Source: VXYL01 sp965243095
Lineage (GTDB): Bacteria; Pseudomonadota; Gammaproteobacteria; Pseudomonadales; Azotimanducaceae
Length of the DNA stretch: 64,000 nt
Reading direction: 5' to 3'
Assembly: GCA_965243095.1 (NCBI GenBank)
Contig: OZ251530.1
Coordinates: 3,472,001-3,536,000 of the forward strand
In this document: one piece after another, positions 48,901-57,847 of the stretch
Position numbering within the stretch: the stretch's first letter is position 1
Layout of the letters: every line of letters starts with the position of its first letter
Notes under the pieces: model-generated
Seen by the model: the letters and a program-made list of their open reading frames with translations, nothing else
Databases searched by the model: none
Told to the model about the DNA's origin: nothing
Position numbers and translations under genes: made by a program

Positions 48901-51159
48901 GCTGCTGAGTTTTATCTCCGACAAGGTGGCCATCTCCTCGGCGGTGATGGCTTCATCCGGTGCCTTGCCGAGCGCCGCGGCGAGCCGCCGGCGCAACGCC
49001 GGGTCCGGAAAGTTCAAGCCGCCGTCGTCGTCTTGGATGCTCCCGACCGCAACTTGGGAAGTGACGCTTAGCACCGCGCCATCCGGTGCCGCCGGGGTGG
49101 CGCCGGCCAGCACGACCCTGACGGTGTCGCTGGGCTCGGCCACCTCGTCGTCGATCGTGTCCACGTTGATCGTCGCCCGCGTCGCGCCAGCGGGAATCGT
49201 CAACTCTCCATGAAGGGGAGCGCGGTAATCCACTTCCCGCGCCGCGGTGTCGCCTTCGATCGAATATGTTACGACCATATCCGTCGGCAAGCTGGCCGAC
49301 AACTCCACGGGGAAAGCAAGGGCCTGCCCTTCCAACGCGGTGACGCCGCCGACGGACACCGTTGGGCCAACGGTCGCGGGCAAGACGGAACAGGGAACGG
49401 CGGCCAAGGCGTCGTCCACGCACGCGATGTAGTGGTACGTTCCGCGCTCGGCGGGCGCGTCCGACTCGACCTCGATGGTAGGCGCTTGTTCGGCGGCGCC
49501 GAGGGGCGCCAGCGCTACGGTTCGGACCAAACTGTCGTCTTCGGATGCCGTGGAATCCACCGACCGGTACACGCGAAGCGAAATGTCGCCGGAGTCGACC
49601 CGGCCGAGATTCCGCAAGCGAATCCGCAGCGGGACGCTCTGCCCTTCCGCCAACGCCTGATTGGCAAGGGACGCGGTGACCGCAAGGTTCGCTTTGGGGG
49701 CTCTGTGGCCCGCGACAACATTGCGCATCTCGTTGATTGCTCGGCGCGCATCCGCAGGGCCTTGGACGGTGCGCGTTTCAACCTCGCCTGCGGCCCCGAG
49801 TGGGTCGCCCAAGTGAGTCTGCGTCGGGTTGGAAAGTCGCGCCAACCACATACAGTTGCGGCCCTCGAAACGTTGGCTGCATTGGTCGCTGTAGGCCATG
49901 ACGGTCAGCCACGCGGCCGACGCTGGCGCGTCCGGCAGGAACATCGCTTGGTTCACATAGCCGTGGCCGTAGGGGCGCGGCTTCGGGGGCCAGTTTTCTT
50001 CCCGGTTCACAAACCGGTCATGGTGAACGCCGAAGTTGTGGCCCAGTTCGTGGGCGAAGACTTGGTCGTAGCCATTGATCACACACGCCTGTTTGGAAAC
50101 CCCGATGAAGGCCTCGTGCGCATGATCCTGTGACGTCGGCGTCATGGCTATACCCCCACATCCCGCACCACTTCCGAGAAAGTGAATCAGGTCGGCCCCT
50201 ACGGCGTCTCGCATTCTCAAGGCGGTCTGCCGGATGTCTCGGTGGTCGAGAAGAGGATGATGCCGGCCCACGAGCGGGTAGAAAAGATTGAGCCGGCCAT
50301 CGTCTTCAACGTCGACCTCCTGCATGTGTGCAACATTGAAGCGGACATGCGCGCCGCTGTCGGCGTAAGCTCGATTCGCCACCGCGACAAGATGGTCAAC
50401 GATCGTCTCGATCTCTTGCCGCCCGCCCGCTTCCTCCCTGGCCTCGGGCGACCACAGAATCAGCAGATCGACGACCGCGTCGCCCTCGTCCTCCACCGCT
50501 GCTTCCTTGTGCGCAAAACCCGTGCGCGGAGGCCCCGCTGTCAACAAAGGCGGCTCGGGCGGCGCAAGGTCGGGCGGCGGCGGCCTCACGTGACGGATCT
50601 CGACGCGCCCGCCGCCGACCGGTCGAATCGTGTAGATCCCCCGCTGCACGCGCACCAGCCCGCTCACGACATCCCCGTTCACGGCCAGCGTTGCCGTGCC
50701 GAACAGCGAGCCCTTGACCGCGGCGGAAAGCGTGAAGCCTCGCGGTGTTGCCGAGATGTCGAGATCCATCAGATCGAACGCGGCATCGTCAAAGAGGTTC
50801 AGCCTGAGGCCCGAGCTCTTCTCGGGCTCTGCCATGCGAGGGGCAATCCCCTCGCGCTCCCCGGCTGAGGGCTCCCCGCTGAGGGTTCCGCGCAGCGCGT
50901 CCAGATGCGCTAAGTCGATCTTGGCTATTCGATGCCTGATGACCTCAGCTGGTTCGGGTTCGACGGTCTGCCCCGCCTCCTTCAACAGCTCCCGCTCCGC
51001 GGCATCGAGCGGATCTTCCGATCGAATCGCCGGCTCGCGCACTTCCTGCGACAAAGAGAACAGCGGGTGCGCTTGCGCGAAGGCGTTGCCAGTGCAGATC
51101 GCCCCGGCGATAGCCAACCTTACGCGGATCCTGAATTTCTGCCTCGTGTTGCGCTGCAT
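45913..51159 (-). CDS. Giant secreted metalloprotease with Calx-beta, leucine-rich and C-terminal tandem domains
   Basis: 1748 residues. A signal peptide ends at AFAQA (about 29). The reprolysin-like zinc site is HELGHNFGVHHD (370-381). Then come a CARDB-like domain (about 500-600), a Calx-beta domain (about 620-740, with SDTVRVVLAGATPAAPDGAV), and a run of SDS22-type leucine-rich repeats (about 770-1160, units such as LRRLDLARNQVDDLGPLSEL). The end has two related pairs of domains with AHFNSGDLEDGNWDKGLG / AHFNSHDLEMGSADKGIE and FLTSMHD / FLTNMHD motifs, perhaps a cell-surface or secretion module. Residues 94-111 come from an in-frame palindromic element. Likely acts on host or extracellular proteins. 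Confidence 0.82.
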   Translation of the reverse strand: MQRNTRQKFRIRVRLAIAGAICTGNAFAQAHPLFSLSQEVREPAIRSEDPLDAAERELLKEAGQTVEPEPAEVIRHRIAKIDLAHLDALRGTLSGEPSAGEREGIAPRMAEPEKSSGLRLNLFDDAAFDLMDLDISATPRGFTLSAAVKGSLFGTATLAVNGDVVSGLVRVQRGIYTIRPVGGGRVEIRHVRPPPPDLAPPEPPLLTAGPPRTGFAHKEAAVEDEGDAVVDLLILWSPEAREEAGGRQEIETIVDHLVAVANRAYADSGAHVRFNVAHMQEVDVEDDGRLNLFYPLVGRHHPLLDHRDIRQTALRMRDAVGADLIHFLGSGAGCGGIAMTPTSQDHAHEAFIGVSKQACVINGYDQVFAHELGHNFGVHHDRFVNREENWPPKPRPYGHGYVNQAMFLPDAPASAAWLTVMAYSDQCSQRFEGRNCMWLARLSNPTQTHLGDPLGAAGEVETRTVQGPADARRAINEMRNVVAGHRAPKANLAVTASLANQALAEGQSVPLRIRLRNLGRVDSGDISLRVYRSVDSTASEDDSLVRTVALAPLGAAEQAPTIEVESDAPAERGTYHYIACVDDALAAVPCSVLPATVGPTVSVGGVTALEGQALAFPVELSASLPTDMVVTYSIEGDTAAREVDYRAPLHGELTIPAGATRATINVDTIDDEVAEPSDTVRVVLAGATPAAPDGAVLSVTSQVAVGSIQDDDGGLNFPDPALRRRLAAALGKAPDEAITAEEMATLSEIKLSSFRDLTGIQFATGLRELHINGTSNDSLDLSPLAHLPKLVSLTIWSAGVRDIRPLRHSTNLRRLDLARNQVDDLGPLSELVDLRELVINDNRVSDLTPLSAMTKLRQLDAERNDISTMSGLENTSIEWLRLESNPISDVTPIAGLPLIWLFMDGTNVADLSPLQNTHTLQVFEAANARLRDVSAAEGWPLCGVLRLRGNAISDVSPFARMPRLRSLDLNRNQITDVTPLAGTALRGLYLDFNPIRDISALAEMKSLRVLSLRGTGIVDIGALSGLSSLRHLFLDGNGITDISALTGLTFLTRLQLAGNRITDIAPLAPLVRLTSLDISDNSIVDVAALHSLPELYEVYLHGNPLIEAYLREQLARLRERHVVVHRVIALATDASAKEGEGLAVTARLTGVAAEDVKMLWLLGLRAEDRLSREGRVARIELDMEPNVAADDLDDPWSSPYGYDDTVVPAGSTEATTTIVQPLDDMRKEPHEVLVLELEGVAYELPVGVNLPLPRAGWINTRISQSVGLIVDPEGPFHDVPLFPSAGGQRQAFVRVVNGGRRSAAHVEAFAEDGAEASPATLALQSGGAAHFNSGDLEDGNWDKGLGRGIGPGQGDWRLRLWGNDLQVLSYIRTADGFLTSMHDVVPRGADGRYRVPTFNPASNWRQESRLRLANAGGEMAAIEIFGVDDAGARAGPVRLQLEGGMSRTLTARQLESGEGLDGALGEGGGKWRLVVGSDQPVFVVSLMASESGHLTNLSTVPANKERGDGETVHHVPLFLSAADAAGRQGFVRVVNKGAETASVRVRAHDGGGEYPTSLRVPGNGVAHFNSHDLEMGSADKGIEGVGSGSGDWRLELATDADVDVLAYVRHEDGFLTNMHDLVAPTAAAGDGAHRYAVATFNPGSNRNQASSLLLANSAETAATVTIAGVDDRGLAQGRIDVVVPGGRAVTLSAADLESGGEGFDGRLGDGAGKWRLDVASSGPLWVMNLLESATGRLTNLSSVPGGSE
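50834..50875 (+). repeat. In-frame palindromic coding element, copy 3
   Basis: ATGCGAGGGGCAATCCCCTC GCGCTCCCCGGCTGAGGGCTCC (space added) matches 34870-34911 almost base for base, but the host gene is read from the other strand, giving EPSAGEREGIAPRM in the N-terminal region of the metalloprotease. The frame is not broken in either orientation. Confidence 0.8.
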
Positions 51160-51204
51160 TGCTTCCTCTCTTCTCCCTGTTGCGTTGGGTGTTCGACGAC
51201 TCCG

Positions 51205-54200
51205 CTAGGGGCCTCTCGGGGGTGTGCCCCAGACGGTCGAAGTAGAGACCGACAAGCCGCTGGAGTGTCCTACGACAACGCTGATGTCGACCACCTCCGA
51301 CGCAGGGCCGCTGCGGTACGAGAAGTTGACGCTCGCGCCGTTCGATGCCCCTTGTATCGAACCTGCGCCCGACACCGTCCACCGGTAGGTGTAGGGCCCC
51401 CCGGAGCCACCCGAGACATTGGCCGTCGCGGTCCCTTGGCCCCTGCCTGACGACGAGACCGAGATCGACACGTTTGGGAGCTTGGATTTGGAACACGGAT
51501 CCGTCGTGCCGCCGCAGGTGCCTAGGCAGTTCCACTTCCACTGGAACGAGTTGTCGGCGACGTCTTCAAGCGTGCCCCCGGAGCAGCCGTTCTCGACCGC
51601 GTTGTTGCAGCTGCCGTTCGTCGCCGCCGTGACGGTACATGCGGCGCTGGTCGCGCTGCCCCATGTGCCCGCGCTGCACGCGAACGTCGCGGATCCGCTG
51701 CGGCAGGAAGCGGTGTTCGGCAAGGTCACGCTGGAACCGGACTGGGTCTCGCTGGCGGTGTTCGAGCAATTGCTGCCCCACGACAGCGTTGTGCCGGAGC
51801 ACCGCGGCTTCTCCTTTTGACATTGGGCGGTGGTGCCGCCGCACTCGCCGTCGCACCGCCACTTCACGTACGGCTCTTCATCGTCCACGTCGGCGTAGTT
51901 CCCGGCTGAGCAGGTGTCGACCGCGGTGCCGCACTGGCCGTTCGTCGCCGGCGTCACGGTGCAAGCGGCGCTGGTGGCGCTGCCCCATGTGCCCGCGGCG
52001 CATGCGAACGTCGCGGATCCGGTGCGGCAGGAAGCGGTGTTCGTCAAGGTCACGCTGGAGCCGGACTGGGTCGCGCTGGCGGTGTTCGAGCAACCGCTGC
52101 CCCACGACAGCGTTGTGCCGGAGCATTGCGGCTTCGCCTTTTGACATTGGTCGGTGGTGCCGCCGCATTGTCCCGCGCAATTCCACTTCCAATGGGACAG
52201 CGTGTCGGCGACGTCTGCAAGCGTACCCGCGGAGCACCCGTTCTCGACCGCGTTGTTGCAGCTGCCGTTCGTCGCCGGCGTCGCGGTGCATGCGGCGTTG
52301 GTCGCGCTGCCCCATGTGCCCGCGGCGCATGCGAACGTCGCGGATCCGGTGCGGCAGGAAGCGGTGTTCCCCAAGGTCACGCTGGAGCCGGACTGGGTCG
52401 CGCTGGCGGTTTCCGAGCAACCGCTGCCCCACGACAGCGTTGTGCCGGAGCATTGCGGCTTCGCCTTTTCACATTGGGCTGTGGTGCCGCCGCACTGTCC
52501 CGCGCAATTCCACTTCCAATGGGACAGCGTGTCGGCGACGTCTGCAAGCGTACCCGCGGAGCAGCCGTTCTCGACCGCGTTGTTGCAGCTGCCGTTCGTC
52601 GCCGGCGTGACGGTGCATGAGGCGCCGGTCGCGCTGCCCCATGTGCCCGCGGCGCATGCGAATGTCGCGGATCCGGTGCGGCAGGAAGCGGTGTTCCCCA
52701 AGGTCACGCTGGAACCGGACTGGGTCTCGCTGGCGGTGTTCGAGCAACCGCTGCCCCACGACAGCGCTGTGCCTGAGCACCGCGGCTTCTCGGGTTGACA
52801 TTGCGCGGTGGTGCCGCCGCACTTGCCTGTGCACTGCCACTTCGCGTACGGCTCCACATCGGGCAGGTCGGTGAAGGTCCCCGTTGAGCAAGCGTTGACG
52901 GTGGTGCCGCACTGGCCGTTTTCCGGATCGTTGCCAGTGCAGGGTTGTGTTTCCTGCGAAGGTGGCTCGTCCTCATCGGGGCAGGCGGTGCTGTCGCATT
53001 CGCAACTGACGGTCCGGGTCCGGAAAATTTGACCTTTGTCACCGCAGGCGCTCTTGTTGCAAGCGCTCCATGGACTCCAACGCGTTTTTATGACCCACCG
53101 AGGATTTCGCGGATTCGAGCAATCCTCAGTCTCCCTCTCAGCCGGCTTAGCGTCCTGGTTGCATGCCTTCCCGCCACAGCCGGGAGATGCACACGTGACA
53201 GATCGTGACCTGCTCGTCTTGCATGTGGACCGACTGCAAGCGGTCCACGGGCCCCAATCGCCAGTCCGCCACACGCCATCCCTCGGATTGCTTCCCGTGC
53301 AGTCTTGGGTTTCCGACGTGGCCGGCTTGGGTGTGGGGCAAGTGTTGCCGCATGGGCAAGTGACCGTCCGGGTCCGGGTCTGCCGGCCTTCCGCGCCGCA
53401 CGCGGTCGCGTTGCAAACGCTCCAGTCGCTCCACTCTCCCACATCCCAAGCAGGATTTGGGCACGCCTCCGTCTGCGTTTGCGCCGGCTTGGTGTCGTCG
53501 TCGCAAGAGGCCGTGCCGCCGCAAGCGCCCGGTGTGCAGGTGACGGAGCGGCTTCTGCTCTTGTTGCAGGTTGAGCCAGTGCAGTCGCTCCACGCGCCCC
53601 ACGCGCCGGTCGCCCAAACGCCATCCCTCGCGTTGCCGCCCGTGCAGGAGCGCGACGTCGCGCCAGCGCATGCGCTGCCGCCGCACGCCGGCGTCGGGTT
53701 GTTGCAGGCCCGCGTCTGCGTGCCGCTGGTTCAGACACGCTTGGCCGGCGTGTTCGGGGGCGGGGTTGTCGCAGGTGCGGGTCTGCGTGCCGGCCTCGCC
53801 GCAGGCGGACGCCGAGCAGGCGCTCCAATCCGACCAGCCGCCATCCACGGCGGTGTACTTGACGCACTTCTCGGAGTTCGAGCCGCCGTGCTGGCCATCG
53901 CACCGCCACACGTAGATGGTCGAGTAGTCCGGGAACACCTCGTCGTTCGGCGTACCCGCCGCGCAGCCGTTGCGCACGGTCTCGTCGCAGACGCCATCCA
54001 CCGGCACCTCCGAGACGCGCAGGGCGCACTTGCTGGAGTTCGCGCCGCCGTTCAGGCCGTCGCAGCGCCACACGTAGACCGGGGGAAAGTTCGGGAACGC
54101 CGCATCGTTCGGTATGCCCGCCGAACAGCCGTTGCGGACGCTTTCGTCGCAGACGCCATCAACCTCGTCGACCTGCTCTTGCCCTGCCGCGGGTTGGACA

Positions 54201-54280
54201 GCCGATAGCGCCCAACCCAACAGCACGGCCGCGGCACAGTATTGCCACCTCACAACCGCTCCTTCCCACCTTGCCATCAT
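51205..54280 (-). pseudogene. Secreted thrombospondin type-1 repeat protein with one frameshift
   Basis: From ATG 54280 (or 54277) the frame has a signal peptide (CAAAVLLGWALSAVQPAAGQ), two Cys modules (DGVCDESVRNGCSAGIPNDA..), and the first TSP1 repeat (DGGWSDWSACSASACGEAGT). At about 53735 the frame shifts by one base; the other frame continues SGTQTRACNNPTPACGGSAC, more TSP1 repeats (GEWSDWSVCNATACGAEGRQ and others), and four to five units of about 103 residues (SCNNAVENGCSAG...CRTGSATFACAAGTWGSAT). The end is an Ig-like domain (NVSISVSSSGRGQGTA...). Total is about 1020 residues. One indel or a sequencing error explains the break. Confidence 0.72.
51560..52925 (-). repeat. Tandem ~309-bp coding repeats
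   Basis: Four full units and one partial unit of about 103 codons, each with CSAGTLADVADTLSHWKWNC-type starts and GTTLSWGSGCS / GSSVTLGNTASCRTGSATFA cores. Adjacent units are nearly identical in DNA (for example 52154-52460 and 52462-52770), pointing to recent expansion or gene conversion. Confidence 0.75.
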
Positions 54281-54515
54281 TGGCAACCCCCACGGCGACC
54301 CGCAAGTTGTTGAGCCTTGGAACATAGCACACGATGGACTTCTGCGATCACTTGAAAGTGGGAAGCTTGGCCATCGTTAAGTCATTGATTAACTTGCATA
54401 AATACGATCCAAACTCGGTGCGGCATGGCATTGGTTGCGTTTCGGAGCCGGCAAACGGGCGTCTTGGCGGACACCAACTCGCAGTTCGCAAACGAGGCAA
54501 TTGCTTGGATTCCCC

Positions 54516-54725
54516 CTACTCGCTCCTGCGGATGCCGCGGGTCATGGTGAGCAGGACGTCGTCGTTGCGCTGGGCGCGGGCGAACTTGCGCTGGACGGAC
54601 CGCTGTCGGGTGGCATCTAGGCGATGTTCAGCGCCAGCCGGCGGAACGCCGAGGCAGGCAGCGGCGTTGCCCTTGCGGTTGCACGCCTGATGTTCGTCCA
54701 TCGACACGTCGAGCACTCCACCACA
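54516..54725 (-). pseudogene. ISAs1-family transposase C-terminal relic
   Basis: Across two frames the minus strand reads LDVSMDEHQACNRKGNAAA, AFRRLALNIA and RSVQRKFARAQRNDDVLLTM. This is the order of the ISAs1 transposase end (D..R.RKG.A..N...LRR.ALNLL...KR..K..WDdDYLL). It is short and frame-broken, so a dead fragment. Confidence 0.5.
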
Positions 54726-54766
54726 TCCTCGTGCATTGTGTATTTTCGCCACACCACCACGGGTGT

Positions 54767-54885
54767 GCGACAAATCATTGGTCAGCGGCGTCGGCGGCAA
54801 ACGGGGAACGCAGGCGTTCCGCCTGCATGCGGGCGAGACGCCCGCGCTCCCAGCGACCGTCACCATAGATCTGTCGCACACCCAC
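54767..54885. repeat. Repeat element with terminal GGTGTGCGACA and REP core
   Basis: GGGTGTGCGACAAATC (54770) and its inverted counterpart GATCTGTCGCACACCC (54869) bracket a REP pair (AACGCAGGCGTTCCGCCTGC and GCGGGCGAGACGCCCGCGCT). The left part matches 45799. Terminal inverted repeats suggest a small mobile unit. Confidence 0.6.
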
Positions 54886-54918
54886 CTTCCTTAACGGCTG
54901 TACGGCTGTAGGGCTATC

Positions 54919-55539
54919 ATGCCCGCCGCAATGCTGGATCTCGCCTCCATTGGCCGGCGTCTTGCCACAACCGCGCCGCCGAACTCTCCCGCAAACAGCG
55001 GCGGCCGCGAGGCCGCGGTGGCGGTGATGTTGCGCGAGCGCGGCGGGAGCACCGAGATGCTGTTCATCGAGCGCGCCAAGCGGCGTGGCGATCCGTGGTC
55101 CGGCCACATGGCGTTTCCGGGCGGCCATCGCGATCCGCAAGATGCGGATCTGCGGGCCGCGGCGGTGCGCGAAACGTGGGAGGAGGTGGGGCTCGACATC
55201 TCCGCCGCGCCGATGCTCGGCGCGCTTCCCCGGCAACGGCCCATGAGTGGGCGCCTGTTGACGGTGGCGCCGTTCGTGTTCGCCACCTGCGGCGAGCCCG
55301 AGCTGTCCTTCAATCACGAGGTGGCGGACGCGGTATGGGCGCCGCTCGCGCCCATGCATCGGGGCGAGAACGCGGCGCGTTCGCGGCTGCCGTTCGACGA
55401 CCTCAGCCCAGTGGACGATCCGCGGGCATTCCCGGGTTTCCGTTTGGCGGGTGGACACTTCGTGTGGGGATTGACCTACCGCATGGTGCAGACGTTCTTC
55501 GAGACCATCGATCCGCACTACCGGCGGTTGGCGGATTAG
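54919..55539 (+). CDS. Nudix hydrolase (CoA pyrophosphatase-like)
   Basis: 206 residues. The Nudix box is GGHRDPQDADLRAAAVRETW then EEVGLDI; the usual first Glu is Asp, and the REtwEEvGl core is intact. VMLRERGGSTEMLFIERAKR and SGHMAFPGGH fit the CoA-diphosphatase subgroup. Two ATGs at 54919 and 54931 are possible. Confidence 0.85.
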   Translation: MPAAMLDLASIGRRLATTAPPNSPANSGGREAAVAVMLRERGGSTEMLFIERAKRRGDPWSGHMAFPGGHRDPQDADLRAAAVRETWEEVGLDISAAPMLGALPRQRPMSGRLLTVAPFVFATCGEPELSFNHEVADAVWAPLAPMHRGENAARSRLPFDDLSPVDDPRAFPGFRLAGGHFVWGLTYRMVQTFFETIDPHYRRLAD

Positions 55540-55553
55540 GCCGGGGCGGCGGC

Positions 55554-56861
55554 ATGAATCGCCATTTCGCCGACGTGGCGCTGCACGTTCCCAACTTGCT
55601 GCTGCCGAAGGCGGGCGTGTCGTTGCCGGAGTGGAGCGTCATCGCCTGCGATCAGCACACGTCGTCGCCGGAATACTGGGACGAAACGGCGCGTTTGGTG
55701 GGCGACAAGCCATCGACGCTGCGCTTGGTGTTGCCGGAGGCGTTGCTGGCCGGCGGCGATCGGGAGGCGGCCATCGCCGCGATCCACCAGAGCATGGCCG
55801 ACTACGTCAACAGCGGTGTGCTCGTCGAACAAGCCCCGGGCTTCATGCTCGTGGAACGCGATGTCGGCCGGGACGAGAACCGGCGGGGCCTGCTGGTGGC
55901 GCTGGATTTGGAGGCGTTCGACTACCAACCCGGTTCGCGCACCTTGATTCGCAGCACCGAAGGCACCGACGTCCAGCGGCTGCCGGCGCGCACCGCCGTG
56001 CGTCGGAACGCGCCGTTGGAGACGCCGCATGTGCTGGTGCTCATCGACGATCCTGAGCGCACGGTGATCGAGCCGCTGTTCCAGCTAGATCTGCCACCCG
56101 CCTACGGCTTCGAGTTGCTGCAAGGCGGCGGTCGGGTGCGCGGCCGGCCGGTGATGGACGCCGCAGCGATCAACAGCGTGGCGCAAGCCCTCGCCGCCTT
56201 GCGCCGGGGCGATCCTCCCCTGCTCTACGCCATGGGCGACGGCAACCACTCCTTCGCCGCGGCGCGGCTGGTTTGGGAGGAGCTCAAGGCCGGGGGAGCG
56301 CAACCGGAGCATCCCGCCCGCTACGCCCTAGCCGAGTTGGTGAACATCCACGACGCGAGCCTCGAGTTCACCGCCATCCATCGCCTGCTCGACGTGGGCG
56401 ACGAAGCAACGACCGCGGTGGTGTTCGACGCCTTGGCGAAGCGTTTCGCCAGCGCCCGGTTCGCGCGCCGCCCCATCGCGGATGCGGATCGATGGCAGCG
56501 CATGCGCGCCGTGGCGGCGGCCGAACCCGGCCACCACGTCGCCTACCGCACGGCGCGCGGGCAAGGGCTCATCACCGTTGCCGATCCGCCGCAGCCGTTG
56601 GCCATCGGCTGGCTGCAGGCGTTCTTGGACGACCACATCGCGGCGCACCCAAGCGCCAAGTTGGACTACATCCACGGCGACGAGGCGCTCATCGCCTTGG
56701 CCAAGCGGCCCGGACGCATCGGCTTTCTGCTGCCGGCAATCCACAAGATCGACCTCTTGCCGGCGGTGTTGCGCGCCGGCCCCACGCCACGCAAGACGTT
56801 CTCGCTGGGCGAAGCGCACGAGAAGCGCTACTACTTGGAGTGTCGCCGCATCCTCCCTTGA
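55554..56861 (+). CDS. DUF1015 family protein
   Basis: 435 residues: PNLLLPKAGVSLPEWSVIAC DQHTSSPEYWDE (space added), LLYAMGDGNHSFAAARLVWE, and LDYIHGDEALIALAKRPGRI then FLLPAIHKIDLLPAVLRAG. These match DUF1015, a kinase-like (SerK-related) family of uncertain function. It starts 15 bp after the Nudix gene and is probably co-transcribed. Confidence 0.85.
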   Translation: MNRHFADVALHVPNLLLPKAGVSLPEWSVIACDQHTSSPEYWDETARLVGDKPSTLRLVLPEALLAGGDREAAIAAIHQSMADYVNSGVLVEQAPGFMLVERDVGRDENRRGLLVALDLEAFDYQPGSRTLIRSTEGTDVQRLPARTAVRRNAPLETPHVLVLIDDPERTVIEPLFQLDLPPAYGFELLQGGGRVRGRPVMDAAAINSVAQALAALRRGDPPLLYAMGDGNHSFAAARLVWEELKAGGAQPEHPARYALAELVNIHDASLEFTAIHRLLDVGDEATTAVVFDALAKRFASARFARRPIADADRWQRMRAVAAAEPGHHVAYRTARGQGLITVADPPQPLAIGWLQAFLDDHIAAHPSAKLDYIHGDEALIALAKRPGRIGFLLPAIHKIDLLPAVLRAGPTPRKTFSLGEAHEKRYYLECRRILP

Positions 56862-56872
56862 CGCGCCGCCGA

Positions 56873-57844
56873 CTACCCCGCCGATTCGCCCAGCACCAGC
56901 GCTTCCACCTCCGCGACCGTCATCGCCCCGGCGCCCGCTCCCTCGCGCACCAAGCGATTGCCGAGCGCCTGCACCGCCGCGTTCGCCGGCGTCGGCACGC
57001 CGTGCAAACGCCCGAGCAGCACGATTTCCCCGTTCAGGAAGTCCGTCTCGATGTCGCCGGTGCCGCGCAACAGGCTTTGCAGCGACGAGCCGCCATGCCG
57101 TTGGTGGCCGGGCACGGCGCCGCCCCGAATCCCGGCGCGGCCGGCGCGCACCTCCTCCGCGCTGGCGCAGTGGATGCCGGCGGCGCGGTAGCAGGCCAGC
57201 GCTTCCTCGCGCAGTTTGGCGTGGATGGCGCGAGAGCGCCCGCCAGTGGCCGCGTTCACGGCGTTGGAGAGATTGGCCAGCAGCTTCTCGTACTTGCGGC
57301 CCATGATGCGCGGATGCGGCGCCGCGCTGAACCCGGCGGTCTGCAACGCCGCGGTCACCTCTTCAATGAACGAGTCAACACCGGCGGGATAACAGCCGGC
57401 GTCCAAGCCGCCGGCGGTGTTCTCGGCGAAGTTCACCACCACGCCCGGCGCCAAGTGCTCGGCCGGCAGCCACACCACCATGCCGTACACGCGGGCGAAG
57501 CGGCGCAGCGCCAAACGCTCGTTCTCCACGCCGTTCTGGCAGCAGATCACATGCGCCTCGCCTCCGGTGGCCGCATGGATGTCGCGCAGCGCCAACTCCG
57601 TGTGTTGGCTCTTGGTGCAGAGGATGACGGCATCGGCCGGGCCGATCCCCGCCGCCGCGCCATCGCCGGCGCAGGGAATCCGCAACCGCGTGTCCATGCT
57701 CGGCGACACGAACCGCAGCCCGTCTTGCGCCAGGGTTTCAAGGTGCGCCCCGCGGGCGACGAGCAGAACATCGAAGCCGGCCAAATGCAGCCGCGCGCCG
57801 ATGCTGCCGCCGACGCCGCCGGCGCCGTAGACGACGAAGCGCAC
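56873..57844 (-). CDS. Ketopantoate reductase-like (2-dehydropantoate 2-reductase)
   Basis: 323 residues. The N-terminal NADP site is FVVYGAGGVGGSIGARLHLAG; VILCTKSQHTELALRDI and ICCQNGVENE are the family motifs; GRKYEKLLANLSNAVNA contains the catalytic Lys-type helix. Members reduce ketopantoate to pantoate, but many paralogues act on other 2-keto acids. Three bp separate it from the GH4 gene, with which it may act on sugar acids. Confidence 0.85.
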   Translation of the reverse strand: MRFVVYGAGGVGGSIGARLHLAGFDVLLVARGAHLETLAQDGLRFVSPSMDTRLRIPCAGDGAAAGIGPADAVILCTKSQHTELALRDIHAATGGEAHVICCQNGVENERLALRRFARVYGMVVWLPAEHLAPGVVVNFAENTAGGLDAGCYPAGVDSFIEEVTAALQTAGFSAAPHPRIMGRKYEKLLANLSNAVNAATGGRSRAIHAKLREEALACYRAAGIHCASAEEVRAGRAGIRGGAVPGHQRHGGSSLQSLLRGTGDIETDFLNGEIVLLGRLHGVPTPANAAVQALGNRLVREGAGAGAMTVAEVEALVLGESAG

Positions 57845-57847
57845 CGG

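Larger units (their letters stand above)
54281..54918. other. Intergenic region with a transposase relic and a repeat element
   Basis: 638 bp. 54281-54515 is AT-richer near 54330-54415 (likely promoter of the TSP1 gene on the minus strand). 54516-54725 holds an ISAs1-type relic and 54767-54885 a repeat element. No intact gene is seen. Confidence 0.55.

Noticed and set aside
53735..53735. Programmed frameshift in the TSP1 gene
   Set aside because: No slippery heptamer or downstream structure was recognised at the switch, so an indel or sequencing error is more likely.
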